A stretch of DNA of 64,000 nt, from NCBI RefSeq assembly GCF_000067165.1, contig NC_010162.1:8377001-8441000 (forward strand), given 5' to 3'. Source of the stretch: Sorangium cellulosum So ce56. GTDB taxonomy: Bacteria; Myxococcota_A; Polyangia; Polyangiales; Polyangiaceae. A program made the position numbers and the translations under genes. Shown here piece by piece: positions 1-9,219 of the stretch. Below the pieces are notes generated by a model. The model searched no databases. It was not told the origin of the DNA and saw only the letters and a program-made list of their open reading frames with translations. Within the stretch, counting starts at the first letter, position 1; each line of letters begins with the position of its first letter.

Positions 1-1
1 C

Positions 2-754
2 ACCGACGTCTTCTATCCCAGGCGGGTGAAGACGAGCCCACCCGCCGGCGCGACGGACTACGACATCCCCGTCGCCCCCGGGGTGACGCTCGGCGCGCGC
101 TGGCACCTGTCCGACCCGGGCAACCCGACCGTGCTCGCGTTCCACGGCAATGGCGAGACCGTCCCCGACTACGACGACATCGCCGAGGGCTGGCATGACA
201 TCGGGCTCAACCTCTTCATGGTCGATTACCGCGGCTATGGCTGGAGCGGCGGGCAGCCGACGCTACGCTCGCTCCGAGAAGATCCCGTGAAGGTCTCCGA
301 TTTCTTCCAGCGCGAGCTCGCCGAGACGAGCCGCGCCGCAGGCCTCGAACAGCCGCCGAAGCCGGTGCTCTTCGGCCGCTCGCTCGGCAGCTCCCCAGCG
401 TCGCGCATCGCCGCGCACCGCGGCGACGCGTACCGCGCGCTCGTCCTCGAGAGCGGGTTCAGCGACGTGCGGCAACTGCTCGCCCTCTTCGAGATCGACC
501 TCGGCGATCTGCGCGACCAGGCGCACCGCAGCTTCTCGAACCCGGAGCTCCTGAGGAACGTCGAGATCCCGGTCCTCGTCCTGCACGGCGCGCGCGACAC
601 GCTGCTCCCGCCGGACCACGCCCGCGAGAACCACGCGGCCGTCCCCCACCAGAGGAAAGCCCTGCACCTCATCGACGGCGCCGGGCACAACGATATCCTG
701 CTCTTCGCGTCCGCCTATTTCGGAGCGATACGGGCCTTCCTGCAGAAGCACTGA
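2..754 (+). CDS. alpha/beta hydrolase, 5'-truncated by the window edge
   Basis: Serine hydrolase of the alpha/beta fold. Counting from the GTG at 26, the nucleophile elbow FGRSLGS puts Ser at about 119, the acid is in HGARDTLLPP (Asp about 191) and the catalytic His is in GAGHNDI (about 221). HGNGE near residue 40 is the oxyanion-hole region. The frame stays open to base 2 and codes for TDVFYPRR before that GTG, which looks like the usual N-terminal part of this family, so the true start probably lies before the window. The substrate cannot be told; relatives are annotated as esterases or peptidase-like hydrolases. There is no signal peptide in the visible part. It converges with the metallophosphoesterase gene, with 27 bp between them. 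Confidence 0.8.
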   Translation, partial: TDVFYPRRVKTSPPAGATDYDIPVAPGVTLGARWHLSDPGNPTVLAFHGNGETVPDYDDIAEGWHDIGLNLFMVDYRGYGWSGGQPTLRSLREDPVKVSDFFQRELAETSRAAGLEQPPKPVLFGRSLGSSPASRIAAHRGDAYRALVLESGFSDVRQLLALFEIDLGDLRDQAHRSFSNPELLRNVEIPVLVLHGARDTLLPPDHARENHAAVPHQRKALHLIDGAGHNDILLFASAYFGAIRAFLQKH

Positions 755-781
755 GCGAAAGCACCGTTCGGCGCTCGCCCG

Positions 782-1531
782 CTACACCTCGAACAGCAGA
801 AACGGCTTGCCGGTGAGCTTCCTGAGCAGCGGCATCGCCACGTTGTAGACCGGAGTCCCGTTCGACATGCGCCCCTCGAGCGCCCCGTGGTGCGCGTGGC
901 CGTGGAAGACCACGTCGGCGCCGTACAGATCGATCGGCGCTGCGAGGCGGCTCGTCCCAAGGAACGGCCTTATCTCCACGTTCTCGCCGACGGTCGTCTC
1001 GAGGATCGGCGTGTAATGCATGATCACGATCTTCTTCTCGCTGTCGAGCTGGGACAGCGCCGCCTCGAGCTTCAGCGCCTCGGTCACGGCCTCCTGGACG
1101 AACGCCTTGAGCGGGCCCTCGCCGAACGCCTGGAGCGTCGCGCTCCCGAACCCGCCCATGAAGCCCTTCACGCCGGCAACGCCGATGTCGTCGCGCAAGA
1201 TCAGGTGATCCCCGTCGAGCACCTCGACGCCCGCGTCGCCCAGGAGCTTCGCGATCTCGGCGCCCGCCCCCCGGTCGAGATCGTGGTTGCCGAGCACGGC
1301 GGCGCACGGCATCGAGAGCCCGGCGAGCGCGTCGGCCAGCACCTTCGCCTCCTCGGGGTGGCCGCGATCGGTGAGATCGCCGCACAGCACGAGCAGCTCC
1401 GCCTCCGCGTTCACCGCCTTCACGAGCTCGCGCATCCTGGCGCCGTGCTCCGGCCGGCAGTGCAGATCCGAGGACGCCGCGACGCGGCGCTTGCCCGGCT
1501 CCCCGTTCCCTCCGGCGACGGCGGCGCTCAT
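782..1531 (-). CDS. calcineurin-like metallophosphoesterase
   Basis: A 249-residue phosphoesterase with the full metal-site signature: SSDLH (Asp22, His24), GDLTDRG, GNHD, a later HYTPI histidine and FHGHAHHG near the C-terminus. These ligands bind a dinuclear metal centre in the family. The substrate (phosphodiester, phosphoprotein or nucleotide) is not visible. The ATG overlaps the stop of the upstream nucleotidyltransferase gene by four bases (ATGA), so the two are almost certainly translationally coupled. No signal peptide or membrane segment is seen, so it is probably cytoplasmic. Confidence 0.85.
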   Translation of the reverse strand: MSAAVAGGNGEPGKRRVAASSDLHCRPEHGARMRELVKAVNAEAELLVLCGDLTDRGHPEEAKVLADALAGLSMPCAAVLGNHDLDRGAGAEIAKLLGDAGVEVLDGDHLILRDDIGVAGVKGFMGGFGSATLQAFGEGPLKAFVQEAVTEALKLEAALSQLDSEKKIVIMHYTPILETTVGENVEIRPFLGTSRLAAPIDLYGADVVFHGHAHHGALEGRMSNGTPVYNVAMPLLRKLTGKPFLLFEV

Positions 1532-2532
1532 GATCCCGGCTTGCGGACCCGCGCCGCCTCGACCTCCACCCTCGGCCCCTCCGCGCCGCCCGGAGCCCCG
1601 TCACGGCCCGGCTTCCCCTTGCCGAGGCGAGGCCGCCCCGCCGCAGACCGCTGGCGCTTCCTGCACAGCGCCCCCCGCGCCGCCTCGGGCGCGGACGCAG
1701 CGGACCCCACGACGAGCCCGAGCTTCTCGTAGTCGTGCACGTACTGCTGCCTGCTGATCAGGTTGCCCCGGCATACCCGGAGCGGCGCGTCGCCGGCCAG
1801 CGTCTGCTCCAGCGTACGCCGGCAGAGCTCGTCGATGATCCACCCGGGCACCCGGCTCCGCGCGCCCGGATAGACGAAGCGGTACAGCGTCAGGTGCGCG
1901 AACAGGACCTCCCAGTAAGGGCCGAACCGGGCGAGGAGCCTCTCCCAGTCCATCTCGTCCCCACACGCGTAGATCAGGTGGTTCACGTCGGCGCCGTCGT
2001 ACCGCTCCCGCTCGTCCACGAACGCCTTCGTGAAGATGATCTCCTCGACCGGCGCGATCAGACAGGAGTGCCCCAGGATCGTGGCCGGACGCGCGTGCTC
2101 GAACCAGCCGCCATCCACCACGGCCAGGCCGTTGCTCGACGAGAAGATGAGATCGATGAAACGGTCGCCCGTGTAGGCCTTCCCGATCCACCGCGGATCG
2201 ATGAGCTCCGTCTCGAAGCCGGCCCGCTCCAGCGCCCTGAACGCCGCCGGCACCTCCCGCTCGGCCAGCATCACGTCGAGATCCTTCGTGTCCCGGAAAA
2301 TGCCCGTGTACGCGAAGAAGGCATACGCCCCCGCCACCATGAACGGCACGCCGGCGCAGAGGAGGGCGTCCATCGCCCTCACCCTCACCTCCAGCTCGCC
2401 CGCGCGGGAGAGCTGGCCGGCAGGGTCGTCGAAGGCCGGAGGAGCGAGCGCCGCGCGCTCGCCCGCGCGCGTCGCCCGGACTGAAAGCGCGTGCTCCGCG
2501 TCGCCTGCGACAGGGGATCCGCTGCGGACCAT
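1528..2532 (-). CDS. nucleotidyltransferase-fold protein
   Basis: Contains FRDTKDLDVML, the Asp-x-Asp core of nucleotidyltransferase-fold proteins (COG2253/DUF6036-like), followed by a helical region. The C-terminal 60 residues or so are Arg/Gly/Lys-rich and look disordered. The open frame runs further upstream to 2715, but that part is Arg/Gly-rich low-complexity translation. The ATG at 2532, next to a G-rich stretch, is a reasonable start, and an ATG about 45 codons further in (MDALLCAG) is also possible. Its stop overlaps the metallophosphoesterase start. Related families include antitoxin-like and nucleotide-modifying enzymes; the real role is unknown. Confidence 0.7.
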   Translation of the reverse strand: MVRSGSPVAGDAEHALSVRATRAGERAALAPPAFDDPAGQLSRAGELEVRVRAMDALLCAGVPFMVAGAYAFFAYTGIFRDTKDLDVMLAEREVPAAFRALERAGFETELIDPRWIGKAYTGDRFIDLIFSSSNGLAVVDGGWFEHARPATILGHSCLIAPVEEIIFTKAFVDERERYDGADVNHLIYACGDEMDWERLLARFGPYWEVLFAHLTLYRFVYPGARSRVPGWIIDELCRRTLEQTLAGDAPLRVCRGNLISRQQYVHDYEKLGLVVGSAASAPEAARGALCRKRQRSAAGRPRLGKGKPGRDGAPGGAEGPRVEVEAARVRKPGS

Positions 2533-2799
2533 CCCCCCCTGCGTAATGAACAGGACGTGCGATGGCGACCCCCCTCCCCCCTCACGCGCCCGGAACATGC
2601 GAGGACCGCGTGGACCCCGCGGACCACGTCGGAAGACGCCGGAACGACGCGAACGAAGGAAGAGAAGCGGGCTCGTCCTCGCTGACCATTGCACGACGTG
2701 GCGGGTCTGGCTCAAGCTCGCCTGCCGGGGCCGCTCGGCGCGCCCCGAGCTGGCTGGCGACGAGCCGCGGCCCCCGACGCTCGAAGAGGAGGCACATCC

Positions 2800-4206
2800 G
2801 TGAACACCGCCATCGCGACGATCAATCCAGCGACCGGAGAGACGATCGAGACGTTCGAACCCCTCTCGTCAGCGGCGCTGGAGCAGAAGGTGGCGCGCGC
2901 GCACGCCGCGTTCCGCGGCTTCCGGCAGACCCCGGTCGCCGAGCGGGCCAAGAAGCTGCGCCGGGCAGCCGACATCCTCGACGGCGAGAAGGAGCAGCTC
3001 GGGCAGCTCATGACGCTCGAGATGGGGAAGACCATCGGCTCCGCCATCGCCGAGGCCCAGAAGTGCGCGACCGCGTGCCGCTACTACGCCGACAACGCCG
3101 AGCGCCTGCTCGCCCCCGAGGAGGTCGCCACCGACGCGGGCAGGAGCTACGTGGCCTTCCACCCGCTCGGCGTGGTGCTCGCCATCATGCCGTGGAACTT
3201 CCCGTTCTGGCAGGTCTTCCGCTTCGCCGCGCCGGCGCTCGTCGCCGGCAACGTCGGCCTCCTCAAGCACGCCTCGAACGTCCCCCGCTGCGCGCTCGCG
3301 ATCGAGGACATCCTCCGCCGGGCCGGCTTCCCGGAAGGGGTCTTCCAGGCGCTGCTCACCGGGACCGACGTCGTGCCGCGCCTCCTCGCCGACCCGCGCA
3401 TCGCGGCCGCGACGCTCACCGGCAGCGAGAACGCGGGGCGCAGCGTCGGCGCCCACGCCGGCAAGCACCTCAAGAAGGTGGTGCTCGAGCTCGGCGGCAG
3501 CGATCCGTTCATCGTCCTGCCGAGCGCCGACCTCAACGCCGCCGTGGGGACCGCGATCCGCGCGCGCATCATCAACAACGGCCAGTCCTGCATCGCGGCG
3601 AAGCGCTTCATCGTGCACGAGTCGATCGCGCCCGAGTTCGAGCAGCGCTTCGTCGCGACCATGCGGCGCCTGCGGGTGGGTGATCCCATGGATCCGTCGG
3701 TCGACGTCGGGCCGCTCGCCACCCCGCAGATCGCCGCGGAGCTCGAGGAGCAGGTGCGGGCGTCGGTGGCCGCGGGCGCGCTCCTCCTCACCGGAGGCAA
3801 GCGGCTGAGGGGGCCGGGCAACTACTTCCCGCCGACCGTGCTCACCGACGTCCAGCGCCCCTCCCCCGCCGCCGACGACGAGCTCTTCGGCCCGGTCGCG
3901 GCGGTCTTCCGCGTCACCGACCTCGACGAGGCCATCCACATGGCGAACTCCACCCGGTTCGGCCTCGGGGCGAGCGCCTGGACCCGCGACGCCGACGAGC
4001 GCGAGCGGCTCATCAACGAGCTCGATGCCGGCCAGGTGTTCATCAACGGCATGGTCGTGTCCGATCCACGGCTGCCGTTCGGCGGCGTCAAGATGTCCGG
4101 CTACGGCCGCGAGCTCTCCTCGTACGGCCTGCGCGAGTTCGTGAACGTCAAGACCGTCTGGATCGCCAAGGACGAACGGCCGAGGGGCCTGCCAGCATCC
4201 GAGTGA
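2800..4206 (+). CDS. NAD(P)-dependent aldehyde dehydrogenase (succinate-semialdehyde type)
   Basis: A 468-residue class-III-type aldehyde dehydrogenase, close in length to the Sad/GabD1 group (about 455-465). It oxidises an aldehyde to the acid with NAD(P)+; succinate semialdehyde is the likeliest substrate by family. MPWNFPFWQ lies at 130-138, the cofactor-binding Lys in LLKHASN (156), LTGSENAGRSVG at 206-217, the general base Glu in LELGG (230) and the catalytic Cys in NNGQSC (264). The GTG at 2800 is chosen because GAGGAGG sits seven bases upstream; the frame also extends to 2689 without motifs. It is a single gene, with 593 bp of non-operonic sequence or divergent genes before it. Confidence 0.88.
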   Translation: MNTAIATINPATGETIETFEPLSSAALEQKVARAHAAFRGFRQTPVAERAKKLRRAADILDGEKEQLGQLMTLEMGKTIGSAIAEAQKCATACRYYADNAERLLAPEEVATDAGRSYVAFHPLGVVLAIMPWNFPFWQVFRFAAPALVAGNVGLLKHASNVPRCALAIEDILRRAGFPEGVFQALLTGTDVVPRLLADPRIAAATLTGSENAGRSVGAHAGKHLKKVVLELGGSDPFIVLPSADLNAAVGTAIRARIINNGQSCIAAKRFIVHESIAPEFEQRFVATMRRLRVGDPMDPSVDVGPLATPQIAAELEEQVRASVAAGALLLTGGKRLRGPGNYFPPTVLTDVQRPSPAADDELFGPVAAVFRVTDLDEAIHMANSTRFGLGASAWTRDADERERLINELDAGQVFINGMVVSDPRLPFGGVKMSGYGRELSSYGLREFVNVKTVWIAKDERPRGLPASE

Positions 4207-4317
4207 TCCGAGGAGCGGAGCGGCCGAAGGACGGCGAGATCGAGCCGCCGAGAGATCGGCGGGTGAGCCGCTCGCCACCCGTACGGCCGCCGCTTCCCCG
4301 GCGTCGCACGACGGGCG

Positions 4318-5112
4318 ATGATGGCGGCCATGTCGCTCCCCGGCTTCACCGAGACGCAGTTCTCCCACGACGGCGTGGCGCGGGTGGTCTACCGCCGCGG
4401 CGCGGGCCCGGGCGTCGTCGTCATGCACGAGATCCCGGGCATCACCCCGTCGGTCGCGGCGTTCGCCGAGCGCGTGGCGGACGCCGGCTTCACCGTCTTC
4501 GTGCCGCACCTCTTCGGGACGCCCGGCAAGCTGGACACGCCCCTCTACATCGCCGAGCAGCTGGCCCGCGCCTGCATCAGCCGCGAGTTCCACGTGCTCG
4601 CGTCCAGGCAGGCGAGCCCGATCACCGACTGGCTGCGCGCGCTCTGCCGCGACGTCCACGCGGAGCTCGGGGGCAAGGGCGTCGGCGCGATCGGCATGTG
4701 CCTGACGGGCAACTTCGCGCTGGCGCTGATGGTCGACCCCGCCATCGCGGCGCCCGTGCTGAGCCAGCCGTCGCTGCCCTTCCCGCTCTCGCGCGAGCGC
4801 CGCGCCGGGCTCCACCTCTCCGACGACGACCTCCGCGCCGTCAAGGAGCGCGTCGCCGCCGGGACCCCGGTGCTCGGGCTCCGCTTCACCCACGATCCGA
4901 TGTGCCCGAAGGAGCGGTTCGACCGGCTCGGGGCCGAGCTCGGCGACGGCTTCGAGAGGATCGAGATCGACTCGTCCCCAGGCAACCCCCATGGGCTCAC
5001 GCGCACCGCCCATTCGGTCCTGACGCGCGATCTGGTCGACCGCGAGGGCCACCCGACGCGCGAGGCGCTCTCGCGCGTCCTCGCCTTCTTCCGCGAGCGA
5101 CTTCACCCCTGA
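4318..5112 (+). CDS. dienelactone hydrolase family protein
   Basis: A 264-residue alpha/beta hydrolase of the dienelactone hydrolase family. The nucleophile is Cys in GMCLTG (about 128), as in classical DLH (GYCLGG), and MHEIPG (Glu38) matches the conserved Glu that tunes the Cys. Classical members open lactones in chlorocatechol or aromatic breakdown; paralogues act on other esters. Three ATGs (4318, 4321, 4330) lie close together and no clear ribosome site separates them. The gene stands alone, 111 bp after the aldehyde dehydrogenase. Confidence 0.82.
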   Translation: MMAAMSLPGFTETQFSHDGVARVVYRRGAGPGVVVMHEIPGITPSVAAFAERVADAGFTVFVPHLFGTPGKLDTPLYIAEQLARACISREFHVLASRQASPITDWLRALCRDVHAELGGKGVGAIGMCLTGNFALALMVDPAIAAPVLSQPSLPFPLSRERRAGLHLSDDDLRAVKERVAAGTPVLGLRFTHDPMCPKERFDRLGAELGDGFERIEIDSSPGNPHGLTRTAHSVLTRDLVDREGHPTREALSRVLAFFRERLHP

Positions 5113-5206
5113 CCGCCGCGACGGAAGCCGCGCCCGAGCCGGAACGTCACGCGACGCCACGCCGTCACGCGCCGTCACGCGACGAGGCACAGCCGGTTGC
5201 GTCTCC

Positions 5207-5605
5207 GTGAACGTCGATTTACGGTTATTCATTGTGTCGGACGATCCGGCCGTGGCCGCTCTGCTGAGCGAGTACCCCCCTGCAGCGCAACAGCTGACCT
5301 TGCGCGTGCGCAAGCTGCTCCTCCGCATCATTCCCGACGTCCACGAGCACGTCTATCCAGGCTGGCGGCTCGTCAGCTTCCGGATGGGCGGCGGCGACCA
5401 ACACAAGATCTGCTGGCTCGCCCCGCAGCGCGTCGGCGTGACCCTCGGCTTCGAGCGCGGCGCCGAGCTGCCGGATCCGAACGGCCTGCTCACCGGCGAA
5501 GCCAAGCAGGTCAGGAACCTCCATATCCGCTCTGCCAAGGACGTGGACGTCGCCGCGATCGCCGCGCTGGTCGCGGCCGCCGTCGCGCTCCACCGGGGCC
5601 GGTGA
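5207..5605 (+). CDS. DUF1801-domain protein
   Basis: A 132-residue protein with a GTG start. The pattern LRVRKLLLRIIPDVHEHVYPGWRL, then a GxxxHKICWLAP-like strand and a C-terminal AAIAALVAAAV helix, matches the small DUF1801 (YdhG/SufT-unrelated) fold. The molecular role of the family is not established. It converges with the large STAS sensor gene, with 42 bp between the stops. No signal peptide. Confidence 0.7.
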   Translation: MNVDLRLFIVSDDPAVAALLSEYPPAAQQLTLRVRKLLLRIIPDVHEHVYPGWRLVSFRMGGGDQHKICWLAPQRVGVTLGFERGAELPDPNGLLTGEAKQVRNLHIRSAKDVDVAAIAALVAAAVALHRGR

Positions 5606-5647
5606 GGATCGCGCGGAGCGCCGCTGCGCGACGGCCGCGCCCGCGGC

Positions 5648-8104
5648 TCAGCGGCGCCCGTGGAGGACCCGCCCGCCCGTCTTGCCGAGCGCGTACGAGA
5701 ACCCGAGCTCCAGCGTGGAGCGGGTGACGATCGCCCCGAGATCGAGCCCCTGATCCACCATGAGCCGCGCTGCCTCGGGCGCGATCCCGACGAGCACCAC
5801 CTCGGCCCCGAGCAGCCCGGCGGCGCGCGCCGCCTGCGCGAGGTGGTTCGCCGCGCTCGCGTCGACCACCGCCATGCCGGTGACGTCGATGATCACGACG
5901 CGCGCCTGGTGCTCGGAGATCTCCTTCAGCATCGCCTCGATGAAGCGGCCGGAGCGGTGCGTGTCCAGCGCGCCCACGATGGGCATCACGAGGACGCCGC
6001 GCGCGATCGGCACCACCGGGCTCGACATCGCGGCGATCGTCTCGAGGAGCGCCTCCTGGCGGCTGCTCAGCGACTCGAGCGCCCTCGTCCGCTCCTTGAT
6101 CCGCGACAGGAGCCGCGCGTTCTCGATCACGACGGAGGCCACCGCGGCCACCCGCTCGATGAGCGCCAGGTCGGTCGCCGAGCACGCGTCGGGCTGCGGG
6201 CTGGCCAGGACGAGGACCCCGAGGACCGCCTCCCGGGAGAGCAGCGGCACGCCGACCAGCGTGCGCGCGCCGCTCCGGCGCGCCTCGGCGACGTCGCGGA
6301 AGCGCTGGTGCTCGCTCGACGCGGTGTCGATGACGAGCGAGCTGCACGAGCGCATCACCCGGCCCACGAGCGAGTCGTCCGCGACGGGCGCGCGCTCATC
6401 GTCGACGAGGCTCTCGCGCTGGGCCATGCCGATCACCAGGAAATCGAGCGCGCGCTCGTGCCCCCCCGCGCCCAGCCTGCGGCTCGCGATCCTGCGGGCG
6501 GAGCTCGAGGCGAGGTGATCCGAGAGGGCGCTCGAGAACGGCGTGCGCTCGAGGGTCACGAGGTCGACCCCCGTGTCGATGCAGCGCGACGCCGGCAGAT
6601 CCGCGAGGGCCTCCGGGACGCCGCGCGTGGCCATCTCGTAGAGCGCCTGCACGCCGCGGTACCCCATGTCGTACTCGCGCTGCACGATCGCCGCGTGGAT
6701 CACGCCGTCCTGGAGCATCGCGACCGTCGAGGTGACGAGATCGAAGGCGACCACCTTGAGATCGCCGGATCGCCCGAGCCTCATCGAGGCAAGCCCCAAG
6801 CTGGGGCCGTTCTCGCTGCACACCCCCAGGGCGCCGGAGAGGCCGGGGTTCGACCGCACCGCGTCGACGGCGAGCGCGATCGCGCTCTCCACGTCGAACA
6901 GGTTCTCCGAGAGCGAGGCCACGCGGACCGACGAGCCGGCGATCGCCTCGCGGAACCCCTCGATGCGCCCCTGGGCGTTCGGCACGGCGAAGGACTCCGC
7001 CTGGACGGTGATCTCGCCTCCCTGCGGCATGAGCCGCAGCATCGCCTCGCCCGCGATCCTCCCGGCGGCCCGGTTGTCGGTCCCGACGTAGAGCAACGAC
7101 CGGCTGCCCGGGGCGGCCGGCGTGTCGATCGTGATGACCGGGATACCCGCCGCCATCGCGCGGTCGATGGCCGGCTCGAGCGCCACGGGGTCGATGGGCG
7201 CGATCGCGATCCCGTCCACCCGCCGGCGGATCCCTTCCTCGAGGAGCGCCTCCTGAGCCGCGGCGGCGGCGGACATGACGCTCCTGAACTCGACCCCGAC
7301 CCGGAGGTCGCGCCCCGCCGCCAGCGCGCCGTCCCGCAGGTTGTTCCAGTACGCCGTCAGCGGCCGGCGGGGAGCCTTGTAGACGCGGATCATCGGCTGG
7401 CCTCGCGCGCCGTCGGATCCGCGCCATCCATCGGCGACGCGCCCCTCGCCCCCAGCGTCCTCCAGGATGGCGAGATCGATCGTGCTCCACCGCGGGCCGG
7501 TCTGCACGCTCCGGATCCCGTCCGCGAGCGTCTCGATGAGCTCGAGGAGATCGACCGACTCGGCGACGGAGCTCAGCACCTCCTCGAGCAGGCGCAGCTC
7601 CTGGGCGCTCTGCGCCTTCTCCTCGAAGAGGCCGCGCCGCTCGAGCACGACGCCGACGCTCACCGCGATCGACTCCACGAGCGCGCGCCACGGGCCCGAG
7701 AGCGGCGCCGCGTCCGGCTGCTCCAGGGCGAGGTAGGCGCCCGGCGCGCCGAACATGGGCACCGGTACGACGTGGACGTGGACGCCGTCGAGCGGCCAGC
7801 CAGGCGCTTCCGCGACCTCGGGCAGGTGCGCCTGGTACCACGCGGCCGCGGGGACGAGGCACGGGCCGTGCGCCGCCTCGGGCGCCGCGGCGGGGCCGAA
7901 CGGAGCCGACGCGCTGAGCACCCCGCCGTCGGACGGCATGTTCACCCGGCCAGGAAGGAGGCCGTCGAGCCCGACGATCGCTCGACAGGAGAGGCGCCGG
8001 CCGGTGCGAATCAGCAGGCTCCCGCGCCGCGCGCCGGGGAGGCCCTCCACGGCTCGCCGCACAAGGTCGTGGAGGGTCGAGAAAACGTCCAGTCCGGTAG
8101 TCAT
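5648..8104 (-). CDS. GAF - sugar-binding-protein-like - GAF - STAS sensor protein
   Basis: An 818-residue protein from the ATG at 8104; an in-frame extension to 8224 is possible. Domains in order: an N-terminal GAF-like region (about 1-160), a helical linker (160-200), a periplasmic-binding-protein/LacI-type ligand-binding domain (about 238-520, with DGIAIAPIDP, IPVITIDT, YVGTDNRAAG and GYRGVQALYEM typical of ribose/xylose-binding proteins), a GAF domain (about 555-665) and a C-terminal STAS domain (about 695-805, VVIIDVTGMAVVDAS) like RsbR stressosome subunits. No signal peptide or transmembrane segment is seen, so the sugar-binding fold is cytosolic. It probably senses a small molecule and relays the state through STAS interactions; Thr742 and Ser750 are candidate phosphorylation sites. 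It is divergent from the tyrosine-catabolism operon across 137 bp. No partner kinase (RsbT-like) lies next to it. Confidence 0.85.
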   Translation of the reverse strand: MTTGLDVFSTLHDLVRRAVEGLPGARRGSLLIRTGRRLSCRAIVGLDGLLPGRVNMPSDGGVLSASAPFGPAAAPEAAHGPCLVPAAAWYQAHLPEVAEAPGWPLDGVHVHVVPVPMFGAPGAYLALEQPDAAPLSGPWRALVESIAVSVGVVLERRGLFEEKAQSAQELRLLEEVLSSVAESVDLLELIETLADGIRSVQTGPRWSTIDLAILEDAGGEGRVADGWRGSDGARGQPMIRVYKAPRRPLTAYWNNLRDGALAAGRDLRVGVEFRSVMSAAAAAQEALLEEGIRRRVDGIAIAPIDPVALEPAIDRAMAAGIPVITIDTPAAPGSRSLLYVGTDNRAAGRIAGEAMLRLMPQGGEITVQAESFAVPNAQGRIEGFREAIAGSSVRVASLSENLFDVESAIALAVDAVRSNPGLSGALGVCSENGPSLGLASMRLGRSGDLKVVAFDLVTSTVAMLQDGVIHAAIVQREYDMGYRGVQALYEMATRGVPEALADLPASRCIDTGVDLVTLERTPFSSALSDHLASSSARRIASRRLGAGGHERALDFLVIGMAQRESLVDDERAPVADDSLVGRVMRSCSSLVIDTASSEHQRFRDVAEARRSGARTLVGVPLLSREAVLGVLVLASPQPDACSATDLALIERVAAVASVVIENARLLSRIKERTRALESLSSRQEALLETIAAMSSPVVPIARGVLVMPIVGALDTHRSGRFIEAMLKEISEHQARVVIIDVTGMAVVDASAANHLAQAARAAGLLGAEVVLVGIAPEAARLMVDQGLDLGAIVTRSTLELGFSYALGKTGGRVLHGRR

Positions 8105-8241
8105 GCAGATCCGTTCTGCCGCTCGCTCGCTCGCCGCGCAGCGCGCGTGCGGGCGCGTCCCGTAGCAGGCGTGAGCGGACTCGTGCTTGTCAAGCAGAGA
8201 CGATGGGACCACCGTAGGACCCACGAGGAGCTCGCACCCGC

Positions 8242-9219
8242 ATGAAGCTCGCCTCTCTCCGCGGCCCCGGCCGCGACGGCACGCTCGTCGTCGTCCGCCG
8301 CGACGGCCTCGCCTACACGCCTGCCGGCGAGGCCTTCCCCACGCTCCAGGCCGCGCTCGACGACTGGGAGCGCGCCGAGCCCGCGCTCCGCCGCATCGCG
8401 GCCGACGTCGAGCTCGGCGAGGCGGCCGTGACGCCGCTGGTCGCGGAAGAGCTCGCTGCGCCGCTTCCGCGCGCCTACGAGTGGGTCGACGGCTCGGCGT
8501 ACATCCACCACATCGTGCTCGTGCGCAAGGCGCGCGGCGCCGAGCCCCCCGAAACGCTGACGACCGATCCGCTCGTGTACCAGGGCGGCTCCGGCGTCCT
8601 CCTCGGCCCGACCGACGACATCGTCCTGCGCGACGAGGCCTGGGGCCTCGATTTCGAGGCCGAGGTCTGCGCCGTCCTCGGCGACACCCCGCAGGGCACG
8701 CGCCGCGAAGAGGCCCACCGGCACATCCGCCTGTTCCTGCTGGCCAACGACGTGACGCTGCGCAACCTCGTGCCCGCCGAGCTCGCGAAGGGGTTCGGGT
8801 TCTTCTGCTCCAAGCCGGCCACAGCGTTCTCGCCGTTCGCGATCACGCCCGACGAGCTCGGGGACGCGCTCCGCGACGGGCGCGTCCACCTGCGGCTCCG
8901 CTCGACGTACAACGGCGCGCTCATCGGTGATCCCGAGGCCGGCCCGGAGATGCACTTCTCGTTCTTCGATCTCATCGAGCACATCGCCAGGACGCGCAGC
9001 TTCACCGCGGGGACGCTCCTCGGCAGCGGCACCGTCTCGAACCGGGATCCGGCGCGCGGCGTCTCTTGCCTTGCCGAGCGGCGCATGCTCGAGATCCTCT
9101 CGGACGGGGCGGCCAGGACGCCGTTCATGAAGCCAGGAGACACGATCATGATCGAGATGCTGAATCGCGCGGGAGAGAGCCTGTTCGGGCGCATCGCGCA
9201 GCGGGTGGTGGCCAGATGA
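8242..9219 (+). CDS. fahA: fumarylacetoacetase / fumarylacetoacetate hydrolase family
   Basis: A 325-residue FAH-fold hydrolase. It carries the acidic metal-site strand LDFEAEVCAVLGD and the long central region FLLANDVTLRNLVPAELAKGFGFF typical of bacterial fumarylacetoacetases. It hydrolyses fumarylacetoacetate to fumarate and acetoacetate, the last step of tyrosine breakdown. Assignment to this substrate rather than a generic FAH-fold hydrolase rests on the context: maiA overlaps it by four bases, and hpd and hmgA follow. First gene of the operon; the promoter should lie in the 137-bp gap shared with the divergent STAS sensor gene. Confidence 0.88.
   Translation: MKLASLRGPGRDGTLVVVRRDGLAYTPAGEAFPTLQAALDDWERAEPALRRIAADVELGEAAVTPLVAEELAAPLPRAYEWVDGSAYIHHIVLVRKARGAEPPETLTTDPLVYQGGSGVLLGPTDDIVLRDEAWGLDFEAEVCAVLGDTPQGTRREEAHRHIRLFLLANDVTLRNLVPAELAKGFGFFCSKPATAFSPFAITPDELGDALRDGRVHLRLRSTYNGALIGDPEAGPEMHFSFFDLIEHIARTRSFTAGTLLGSGTVSNRDPARGVSCLAERRMLEILSDGAARTPFMKPGDTIMIEMLNRAGESLFGRIAQRVVAR

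Noticed and set aside
2869..5331. 820-codon open frame on the minus strand
   Set aside because: It runs antisense to the aldehyde dehydrogenase and dienelactone hydrolase genes, has Arg/Gly/Glu-rich low-complexity composition and no motif; long antisense frames are expected at this GC content.
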